A stretch of 64,000 bases of DNA from Urechis unicinctus (taxonomy: Eukaryota > Annelida > Polychaeta > Xenopneusta > Urechidae), in contig CM067346.1 of NCBI GenBank assembly GCA_034190875.2, positions 43,830,863 through 43,894,862 on the forward strand, given 5' to 3'. Position 1 is the stretch's first letter, and every line of letters starts with the position of its first letter. Position numbers and translations under genes: made by a program. The notes below the pieces were generated by a model, which saw only the letters and a program-made list of their open reading frames with translations, did not search any database and was not told the origin of the DNA. This document shows, piece by piece, positions 24,701 to 35,920 of the stretch.

Positions 24701-26985
24701 TCAGCCAATTAACTAAAACCTTTTGTCACTGTCTATGTCGGCGTTGGCTGAACATAAAAACCGGCATAAAATCAATACCAAGGCTCTCTATTTCGATTGC
24801 TCTATAGCAGACAGGAAATATTAATTGGTGAATGACGCAAGTGTTGTTTGTTTGGATTGCAGAAAGGAAGCTAGCCTGTGTGTGGAATCAGAAGTGGAAG
24901 CAATAACATACTATTTACTTACATGAGTGAGCAGTGATGGTTAGAAGTAAGTACGACGATATGATGATGCCTTCGTCGCAGAATCATTTTCATAATAATG
25001 TGCCACCTCCAAGATATTAAGGACATCGGCCTATATACATGTTTTTATCATACCTTGAATGCGGTTCCAATCAGCGTCTGTAATTGTATGATATTTCGTT
25101 TGAAGGATTAATTCGTGTTTGCAGCATTACACCAGTAGGTTGCGTATGCTACACTCTCACAGCACAGAGCAATGAGCTACAACTTTACAACCTATGTAGG
25201 ATTCGAAATGGCATGTTAATGACCGTTTGACTATGAGTCCACGATAGCAACGATCTAGCATTCGCATCAGCTTAAAGAACTTCATTTGCACTATCATGTC
25301 TACACATTAATGGTAGATTGTAAATGATAGTCGTACCACAAATCATATGTGACAGCAGCAGTAAATAAAAAGGTTTTGTCTGAAAGAGCAAGCTCTATAG
25401 GGGCTTACGGTTGATCTTGACGCACTAACGACTGCTTTCTTGCTTCAGGCATTTTATCTAGGCGAGTTATGCAATACAAGGGCGTGGGAGTTTAGTTCAG
25501 TTTTAATGAGAACAATAGTATATGCGCTGTGTGATTATGATTCTATGAGAACTTTGTAAAAAGTCCGCACCATACTTTTTAAACATTACGAGTTCATTAC
25601 CATACATAAAGTGCAATGACATATTTGATAAAATCTTACCTTTACAATATGAATACTGGATTAATTTTTTGTCACGTGGGAAGTTTTGCTCTTTTGAACA
25701 CTCTAGTGAACCATTCATTATCTGCATCTCGCTTAGTTTTGTACCGAATCGGTAATGAATATTTCTGCGCTGCCAAACTTTTACAACAGAATCATACGCG
25801 CAAAATGTAATTGATCGGATGAGGTCTGAAACATAATGAGATGCGGCGTGGTTTTCATACCCATTCCGCGAAAATATTGTTTCCTATTCGAATCGTAGAT
25901 TGTATAGCTTGAATGTAAATAAACACAAGATGGAGATTTCAAAAATTACTTTTCGTTATTATTTGACTTAAAATATTATAGTTAAGCTTAATTCTATAAT
26001 ACAAGAAGGCGTAAATAGTACAACATAGTTTTTCTGCCAATCAAGCATTGACGTTGTTTAACTTAACACATAGGCATATCTGAGCATTTGCTTGAAACTC
26101 TATCCCTGCAGATGATAATATTCACTGATTATGAGTCCCCTTTTGTGACCCATGACAGGATAGAATTGGCGTCAATTAATCGTTTACAATGTGCCAGGTG
26201 TGATAGAAAGAGGATGATGAAGAATAAGTTTTCCTCTTTGTTTTTCTGTCATATCCATCCGTTTATCCAATGTAATACATGTTTTATTAAACTGGCTATA
26301 CTACCGTCCATTTGTCTAATTGTTTTGAGCATGTTCATATTTCCATATAATGTGCTGATATTTTAGCCTTGAGGTAAACAAAAGATGATAAGGGCTAACC
26401 CTACAATTCTATTCCCTTCAGTAGTAACATTCCACAGGAAGTGATGCAAAAAGTCCAAAGGGAAGTCAGGTTGCCAATCTTATTAAGCAGCTATTTGTTC
26501 TGTATAGACTATTGAACACACGGAAAACCAAATGCAAGCCTTGGTGCATCAAAATCTATTGATAGAGGTTTTGTAATAATATGTTCATGGATGCATTGTG
26601 TAAAGATAGTCACAATGAGAGTATTCAATCCACGCTGCCTGAGTACATTTTTGTGACTTACCCTTGGTTCGAATCGAATCAGATCGAATCGAAATGTGAA
26701 CACCAGCATGGATTGTATTAGCGTTATTGTTTGTTAAATATGTCGCAAATAGTACCTATCCGAGTTTCGAGCTTAGATGGCGGTTTTCTTGGGCTATAAA
26801 CACGGTGTTCATAATCAGATCAGCATAAGATATGCGGCATAACTCTGGAATGCATCAGCGAGATATTTGGTACGTTTTCAGACTACAAAGCACATTGGGA
26901 CATATTATGATGACGGACATGTAAAAACAATATAAAGCCCATTATTCACATGTCCTGTGTTTTGAGTTTTATGATTGGATTGAAA
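21784..26985 (+). repeat. recent 5.34-kb tandem unit, copy 3 (with deletion)
   Basis: Same unit as copies 1 and 2, shortened by about 150 bp near 26915, where sequence equivalent to 21567-21716 of copy 2 is missing. The diverged unit at 36660-36830 still contains the missing segment, so this is a loss in copy 3. After the AAA at 26983-26985 the sequence leaves the unit and continues as TGTCGTGAGG. That continuation is the original flank, as shown by the matching words at 28606 and 39067. Confidence 0.95.
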
Positions 26986-29900
26986 TGTCGTGAGGTACTG
27001 CATTGACCTACACATCAGCACAACGCCGATGTTTTAATCAATTGTCTCCCAAGATTGTCATTGTGTAAAACGGAATTGCACGACAGCACCACAGTAAGCT
27101 CTTAATGAGCGTTTGAATCACAATCCTGTGTGGCATTTTTTACTTTGTACCATGGGCCTTATCGTGGCAAAAAGGTCAATCCAGGGAAGGGCATGACGCC
27201 TTTACTTGAATCATTCCATACCGCAATTTACCTGGTTCAACATCCCAGCCGCCACAACTACTCTTGCGTTTAGCAAATTAACCAATTACCTTGCCAAACA
27301 TTCTCTCATGTGAGGGCAGCTAAACAAGATTGGAGCTATAACGTTAGTTATCTAAAAAAAAGTTTGCAGATGCGTAAAGCCGATTGTTGTGAAATACATA
27401 TTTTATACTTTTATTAACGACACAAAATTTATAGATATGTATTGTTAACATGGGCATTGATAAAATAAAAAGCAACCCATATGCAAGTTTTACTTTTCTT
27501 ACAAACAATGGTTGCTGATTTTCAACGTCATATTGTTAATTGTATTGCTAGTTTTGGTTTACACCATTGACTATGTACGCTATCAATTCGTAAGGAGGGT
27601 GACTGTCTGGTAGAAAGTAGGCATTGAAACTCAACAAGGTACCCATATAATGACAAATAATGATACTTGCAATAAAATGCATTAAACATGTTTTCATTAA
27701 AGAAATACCCTTACTTCCAACAAGTTAAAGCACATTCAGAATCTACAAGGGGTGTTATGCCGAGCACCAATCATGAAAGTAAAACATATCATCACGCATT
27801 AAAGTACTGCAATGCAAGCTACCTGTTGCAGGCACTAATTGGAACACATTCCCACTCAAACAAAATGATCAGTGTAGCAAAGATTACCCACTGTACTCAC
27901 ATAAACATAAAGCTTAATTATTTGGACGAAAAATGAAGATATAATGACATGACATTTTGGCAGTAACACAACTTAACCTTGATATAACAAACTTGATATG
28001 GTTGTGACACCTTAGAACCAGCAGAAAGCTTTTAGGAATTTGATTGGAATATTGGGCCCCGTCATTAGTGAAAGTTCCTGGTGCCATCTAGAGGGGAAAT
28101 ATATCAGAACGTTTTTTACTGTAGAGAAGAAATACAACCAAAAAAAACCTGTCTTCACATCACAGGTAATAATCATCGAACGTATTTTGGTATCTTGCAC
28201 CACCACCATCCTTCAGTCAAGATCCAGTGTCGTCAAGTATTACACGTCACATAGAACTGCTGTGATCTAAGATATTCTGGCTTTTACTCTTCGTTGATAT
28301 ATGGACATCAGGAAAATGGTGTTACACCATTTTTAAGACCACATACCAAATGCCTTGAAAACGTTGTGATTTGCTGTCATTTTACAAAATTTGAATCTGA
28401 TATTTTACTTGAACAGTCATGTTCATGAGGCACGGTGCATGCATATCTCCTCCATCTGTTTATTGGGCATAGACACAATATGCGAAAGTCTTACTGGTGC
28501 CTTAATAAAGCACCTACAAACGATACATCATCGGTCACATGTAAAAACCATAGAAAGCCCATTCATTACTTGTACTGTGTTTCGAGTTTTATAATTGGAT
28601 TGAAATATCGTGAGGTGCTGCATTGACCTACACATTAGCACAACGCTGCAAGGTTTATTCTCACTCGGCTACCTTTAACAAGGTCTACATCAAGCTTCAT
28701 TCGTACGCTCCATATGTCACGCTAGAGATTAAAAAAATATCCTTTGATCTCATGTATGCATGCATGATATCACGATCGTCAAAGATAATGGTCTCATGAA
28801 CATGAACAGAACTGTGGGAACATTCAGTGAAAAAAATTCACAATCATTTGTGCTCGCCATTGACCTGGATATCGTTAAAGCACGTTAGTTCACTTTATTA
28901 TGTACGTATTCGGAAAACCACACACAAGGCTGACAAACAGACAGTTGTGGAAGTGAGACAGTGAGGAAACTGTTTCTTATACAGCAAACGTCATTACTAG
29001 CTCCTTTTGCTCCTGGGTATTATTTAGCCCCTATGTTATAGGCTATTGATAACGCACTTACACTATACCATAAGACACTCGGTCGTATTCACAGTGTTTG
29101 ATTTCTAGGCCAAAGATTAGAGTAACACCATCCACACCACGCTACCTCCGCATCAATAATTCATTACAGCCGCCATCACTATTTCAACCTGCCTAGTCAT
29201 ATAGTGTGAATGTCCCCCATTCACCCATTGCCGTGTCACATTGCACACGTCTTTCCATCGAGGGGAGGGGGGGGGGGTAAAGTGATAGTGCGACCATTAT
29301 ATAAATGTGGCTTCCATTAGACAGGACAATGATTAATCCAGCGTCCATCTGCTTCAGTGATATTCAGACTGCGCACCTGCTTTACGTTTTGCAAAAGTCA
29401 CCTCAATACATTGTGCAAAACTGCTCAATATTTGCATTGGCAAACGCAACTTCTTTAAACCATCTGTCATTCTAATGAATGCTTGAAGAATTATGACGAA
29501 GCTACGATCCGTAAAAACATGCGATGAATGGCTCTGAATATACTTATCTTGTATAACTGATATGATGTATATGCTGACGTCTTGTGTAAAGAGAAGTCAG
29601 GCACTGGCTTTTAAATATAACTGACATTGTAGATTGCCAGAGAACCAATGGTAATATACCTCTCTTGGGCTACATCTACATTGACTACGTCCGTGTTGCA
29701 TTCTGTAGAAGGGGAATCACTTGCGTCTGTTACAGATGTTAGAAAACTCTATAGGTCTGGTTCCGACGACTTGGTTAGAAATGGAGGCTACTGATTACGT
29801 TCCGTGGTATCCTAACCAGCATCTTATCTATGCTGATTATATGCAAGTTGTGTCAAGCGCATCAAATAAGTTTGTGTGATCGATTCAGTTAAACGCATGT

Positions 29901-31034
29901 TGCGAATTATATAGAAGGTTTAGTGATTATATGATCTGTCACTCCGCTTTGACACATTGTTCAGAACTCCAACATTTTCGTAACTATTGGAGCTACATAT
30001 AGGAATGCGAGTCTTATGTATTTTGCAGCCTTACATCGTTGTCCAGTGTAATAGTTTTCCTATGTAGTAAATATAAGGGTTACTCATCGTTTCGCATACA
30101 GTTACCAAATACTAATTATTTTCAAGCCATCATCAATTTATTCATTCGTAATCAGCATGAAATTATTGTGAAACAAAAGCATGAAACTAATTCCATATGT
30201 AATGTCACAATAAAACGCCATGTCATAGAATTTTAATATTCAATGAAGCCTAGCTACGTTTCATGCTGCAAAATATCACTAAGATGGGCCCATCAAATGG
30301 CTACATTAGCATCATATGCATTAGTCTCTTGAGATTTAGCGACCTTCAGCGGCTGCATCGTTAGTGTATATATAGGTTACATAGTGTTTATGAAGGGAAA
30401 ATAACCTTAAAATCACCAATATTCTACTGCGTGAAAACACTCAGTAAATAATTCCCAACAACGCTTGACAATGCCATATTTAAGCACGCTATATCTATAG
30501 TTATTTATGAATTCGTTTTAGTCCGAAATAGACAGAATTGGAAAATAATAACAGAAAGCGTTATGGTTCTTGAAGGTGATACACTCCTTTCAACAATTTA
30601 GTATACATCTTGAAATTTACAATGCTGATATGGAAACATATTGTGGACATTCTGGGGCGTTTGCATTATAACCCTGCATCAAATGCAAACTGAATATAAA
30701 CATGATTTGAACATCGTACTAATGAAAAAGAATGTTATTCATGTCTATGTATTGCCTGTGCTATCACTACAAGGATATGTACATAATTTCCAGCATTAAA
30801 TGAAAGGTGTTTAGAGGAAAAGAGGAGAGCATTTTCTATTTGCACATATGCCACGTGCGGAATAGAACAAGTGCTTTTTCCAGCAAGGGTCTTCTTTTTT
30901 AACATAATTTTTAAAGTTATTCCTGCGCCAATAAACTAATTATTGAAGGCAAGTATATGAAATTGATATCGTTATTGCTGCTAACTACACCAGATGCACA
31001 CTATTTGGCGACTCATCGGATAGTCAATCTCATT
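26986..31034 (+). repeat. diverged array unit, B type
   Basis: Continues the monomer begun at anchor 26483. Bases 27000-27300 are related to 12860-13070 inside the 5.34-kb unit (for example CATTTGCC/CAGCCGCC followed by ACAACTACT). Bases 26990-29370 align along their length with 36840-39610. Matching blocks include CTCGCCATTGACCTGGATATCGTT at 28854-28877 with the 39318 region, and CGTCATTACTAGCTCC at 28989 with 39448. An 11-base G run with a GGGG neighbour (29262-29277) is an isolated G-rich spot. No gene recognised. From 29400 to 31034 I found no clear partner. Confidence 0.7.
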
Positions 31035-34000
31035 ACGCAGCGCTTTGTTAATTCTGGATTAATGGGTACCCAATTACTACTGCAAAACTATATGTAGACT
31101 TTGGTACAGCATTGAACTGTCAGGCTTGACATAATGATAGGTCGGTTTTCTTTGAAAGGAGATCAAACGAAGCCGATTGTCTGCGCTTGTGATAAAGTCG
31201 AAATCTCGTGGTCATATGTGCTATTGTTTAGTGTTATTAGTGGCATCTAAGGGGTCTCGAATATGTTTTGCAACATATTTGTTACAGATGCATTGTGTAA
31301 GGACTGTTGCAGGGAAAGTATTTGATCTATGCTGTCATAATACATTTATTTTACTTAATCTTAGTACTAATTGACGCTGATCATTGAAATGTAAACTTTA
31401 GCGCTAATTGGATTAAATACGATTAGGAAATTAGTTCGGGTAATTAGTCAGTGAATGTCTAGTTGCATGCCGTTACAGTTTCAGGGTATTCATAGTGTTA
31501 GAATCGAGTTATGCCTCCATGGAACATCTTTCTGTTAGCTCATTGAACACATATAATCAAGTAGACTATCAGGATGTGGGTTGCATATAGGCTTAACTCT
31601 CTGTTAGCCTAGATAGCCTATCACCAAATTGACTACAATCGAACAATAATGAGGATACTGCATTAAGCTAATATGGAGGGTTACAAGCAGCCTCATTGGT
31701 GGTTGTTCCCACTTTAATGTGGCCAATAGATCTATTAAGATCGTTTATACCTACGCTGTTTATTTGGCTCAACGTCCCATCTGCCCTAACTACTTTAGCT
31801 TTTAGTTAATGAAACACAACAGAGGAGGACTGGACAAATAAAGTGAATTGTACTGCTTGTCTATTTACAAAGGAACATCTTGCGGGATACAAAAGAATTC
31901 CACCATGATAAGATAGGAAATGCACAGTGACGTCTAGTTTGTATAGGTGACGCTTAATGCATATTTGAATTAAGGCCGAGTTTACCCAATATGCAAACAT
32001 TGATTGTCATTTAATTAAAAGTAACAGATGTCCTCGACAGCCAATGTACATTGCATGATGTCGCATATGTGACATCAAGCTGCCGGAAGATTAGTTGGAA
32101 GGCAGCTTGCTTGATTTGACCTAGACGTCACATAAAGCCTCAGAACGCTTATGTAGAGCTTGCACTATAATAGGCCATCAAGCTGTCACGGTTGAATGAT
32201 GACATTCACCTCAAAATAGCGAGCAAACTTTACTTGAGAAATGCCTATATATATATTGTTGCTTGTGTCATTCCTAAAATTACGTCATTTACATTGTGTT
32301 AATTTAGATGTAGCGTTTATAGAGCCTTGAGAACAAACAAAGTAAGTTAACTGCTGCAAAGTATGGCCAGCAAAACAAAAGGGAAACATTGACCAAATAA
32401 TCTACCGCTTGGTTTTTCCATATCGAAATACCAATCTTTGTTTACAGCCACTATTCACTGATGTGGTTGATTTACATCCAAAATCTCTCTTTATAATATA
32501 GATATTTAGGTAAACCCTGTGATTATATATTATTAATCCATTGAAGCGTCTATATATGTGTACCAGCAAGCATTTCTTCTTGTACCACGAGTAATCATTT
32601 GATCCGCTCTCTCCACTAAACTTACGTTGCCAAATAGCATCTCATACAAAGATATCTTAACAAGATCGGGTAAAAAGTTTTAATACAATATAACAATACA
32701 GATGGGAGAATCGCTGCTCGCGCCTTCGTCGCCTGTGGCTTCGTTGAACGACTCGTTTACTAAATTGTTCAAGAATGTATGCAACTATCAAGTGAAATGA
32801 AATTCAAATATGTAACTGAATCTTCCTGAAGCATTAACAAAACGTACGCTGGGGCGGCTCGTATACTTTTAATGATGGACTTAAATTCTGCCTTTCCAAC
32901 ATACTATCCGGAAGGAACGAGTAGATAACAAGGCAATGCTGCAGTATGGTCTTCAGTACAACCCATCATCAAGCAAATTGTTAGAAAACAATGGTGACGT
33001 CAAAGCTTGACTGCACCCTTCCATCGTGTGCGAACTGCATTGCGCTTCTGCGTGGTGAGTTACGACTATACTGGAAGGCATCACATGTGCTCTCTATTAG
33101 CTTCCACTAAGATAGAGGTCGAACTTCTGGAGCTGAAGGTGCGAAACAATGGGTCATCACCAATTTATCAGGCTGATACATATACTCCTAATATTCACCT
33201 CGGACAAATAATTTTGTGATGGCCTCGATCGACAATGTTACCGCTCCGGGCCGTAAATTGCCGTCAATCAAGATTATGCAAACACTTGTCAATTTCAGTG
33301 CGAAGTCGTGTTCAGCTATTTGAGCGCATGCTTATTTTTTGCCTTAATGGTAGATTTTAAATGATAGTCTTAGCACAAATCGTATGAGACAGCAGCAGTC
33401 AATTAAAAGGGTCTGTCTGAAAGAAACCTGTATCGGTGATTACGGCTGGTCTGGACCGCGAACTAACGAAATATACCTGGCTTCAGACAAAAGTTCTAGA
33501 TGAGTAATGCAATACAAGGGTTGTCTGTAGATGGATTGCGTATGTGTATTTGCTATAGCACATCAACGTCTGCCTGATCAGCTGCTGAATACGGACCAGC
33601 TTCCATGGCGCTAACGAACCCTAAACACGTCCACTTGTATCAGTTAGTTCAGAGGATCTGCGCTGTGTTATTGTGATTCTATGAGAAACTTGTCAATAAG
33701 CTTACACCAAAACTGTCAATCTCTATGCAAGGCAGTGGCACTTGTTTTGGATTCAATCTAACAAACTCTTTAAAAATTACAAGTTCGTTGTCATGTAGGA
33801 GGCAAGATGACATGTTTTATCAATACTTACCATAACCATGTGTGCATTGAATTCAGTGTCTGTCACGTAGCACAGTTCTGTTGAATCGAACTCTCTGGTG
33901 GACAATTTTATTATCTGCATCACGCTCCGTGCATGGCAACAAAATACTTTTGTAATGAACGCTAATGAATATTTCTGCGCTGTCAAACTTTTACAACTGA

Positions 34001-35920
34001 ATCTTACGCGCAAAATGTTATTGAACGAATGAGTGCTAATACACAATTTGTCGCGGCGTGGCATTCATATCAATTCCGGGAACATGTTCTTTCCTATATT
34101 AATAGCAGATTGTACACCATGTTAGTAAATAAATAGACAATAATGGAGCAATCAATAATGACTTTTCCAGACAAGGGTCGATTTAATGGCGTGTCATATT
34201 ATAATTGTGCTTTATTCTGCGACGCAAGAATTAAACATTGTCGGTGAAGATAGGTTGACACACGTCACTCATTGAATGTAGTAGCGGTCATCCATAAAAC
34301 TGGCATCCATAGAAGTAAGACAACCGCTATTTCCCAGCCAGACTAATAACTCCTCAAGTGAAGACGACAAATCTCAATAATCTTGGTGCTCGTTTTCATT
34401 TGGCATTACGAGTAGGAAAATACAATCGACTCAAGTGAATATGAATTTGAATAATAGAAAATTGACTTAGTAGAGGTTCATAGGCTTATCTGAGCATTTA
34501 CTTGCAGCTAACTCCGACCGTTGACAGGATTGAATGGGCGTCAATTATTCATTTACATAAGCAGCACAGTGTGACAATTTTTAATAGAAGAAGAAGAAGA
34601 AGAAGAAGAAGAAGAAGAAGAAGAAGAAGAAGAAGAAGAAGAAGAAGAAGAAGAAGAAGAAGAAGAAGAAGAAGAAGAAGAAGAAGAAGAAGAAGAAGAA
34701 GAAGAAGAAGAAGAAGAAGAAAGAGAAGAAGAAGAAGAAGAAGAAGAAGAAGAAGAAGAAGAAAACGAAAGAGGGGAGGAGGAGGAGAGGGAGGAGGATG
34801 AGGGGGAAGAGGAGGAGGAGGAGAAGAGGAGGATGAAGAGGAGGAGAAGGAGGGGAAGGAGGAAGGGGAGGAGGAAAAGGAGTAGAAGTAGGAGGTGATA
34901 TTTGGCTGATATATGAACTGTAAGTGCAGACCCCGAAACTGCGTTGGTACGGACTGGTTTATTAGTCGTCAACTTTGCAACAAAAGCCGGACATAAATAT
35001 AAGCTTCGGAAACAGACATGAACCGAACACGAACAACGAATAAGAAAGTAAAGGGCCAAACAGCCATATCATAATATGAATAGAAGCTGGTAGTTGCTTA
35101 CCAACTTTGGTCTGCTTTGGGGACAAACACTTATGTAACTCTCTAGCTAGCTGTCAGGCAGGCAGAAGGAACCGTGTTATTTCCTCGCAGCGCAGAGACG
35201 AAAGAAAGTTTAAAGGCAGTGTTTGATTCCACGCCAACTGGTAGATATCACTGCGCGAATGCAGAGGTACTACATTTATATTCCACAAGAAAACATATCG
35301 GTATTGCTATTTCATATTTCAAACAAATCTTAGATATTAGCGATCAAAAATCATAAGATCAGTACATATACGTGAGCCTTACTTGACGATATACATGAAT
35401 AATACGGAACCTATTTATGAGGCGCAGTGATACGTCCAAACCCTCTGAGCTACTCGACATGTGAAAAAATACATCTTGAAATAAAACGCTGCACATGTGT
35501 CACGTAATTTTTACGCTAATACATGCAGCGACATGAACCCTTGAGGTAAACAAAAGATGGTAAGGGTTAAGTTAAGCTCTTCTACGAAGAGTTGTTACAA
35601 CAAGTTTGCTCCTTACAGATTTAATATTCCACAGGAAATTGAGGATATAACTGCTTGTATGCCAATTGTAATGGATGCTAATTACTGCTTGATCACGTCA
35701 TTATACCACTAAGCAGTAATACACTGTATTTATTCGTTAAAGGGCTTATTAAGGAAAGGTATTCAATTATGTATATACGACGTACTGCAAGGGGCTAGTG
35801 CTTGTCGCTGTATGAACAATCTTGCTCTCTCAACATTTGAAATAATATGGTTGCAGTTCATCAGTTAACTAACGCCCAAATGGAAAAAAGTTCAGCGATA
35901 AATTAAGGAGTCAATCTTGA
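31035..35920 (+). repeat. diverged array unit, A type
   Basis: An older copy of the monomer found in the 5.34-kb units. Collinear matches: 31035-31330 with 11560-11850 (GGCATCTAAGGGGTCTC at 31242); 31735-31860 with 12985-13110 (GGACAAATAAAGTGAATTG at 31832); 33010-33120 with 13795-13890; 33350-33420 with 14615-14690; 33660-34140 with 14815-15235; 35540-35580 with 15675-15710. It is visibly diverged with many small gaps and interrupted by the purine tract at 34586. No gene recognised. Confidence 0.8.
34586..34896 (+). repeat. (GAA)n and GGA-rich homopurine tract
   Basis: About 58 GAA triplets run to 34763 with one GAGAAG variant, followed by about 130 bp of GGA/GAA-rich purine sequence broken by a few pyrimidines. 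It sits inside an array unit whose paralogues lack it (equivalent point near 15500), so it expanded or inserted after duplication. Long GAA/TTC runs are known to form triplexes (H-DNA) and block replication. Poly-Arg and poly-Ser frames here are not proteins. Confidence 0.95.

Noticed and set aside
11103-26985. Possible CRISPR-like or prokaryotic repeat system
   Set aside because: The repeats are 5.34 kb and contiguous with no spacers, and the surrounding DNA has eukaryotic splice signals and LINE remains.
11103-26985. Long-terminal-repeat or other transposon origin for the 5.34-kb unit
   Set aside because: No terminal repeats, no polymerase, integrase or transposase fragments, and no target-site duplication. 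The junctions instead show AAA microhomology.
34502-35059. Poly-Arg (plus) and poly-Ser (minus) proteins
   Set aside because: Both come from the (GAA)n and GGA-rich tract and have no other content.
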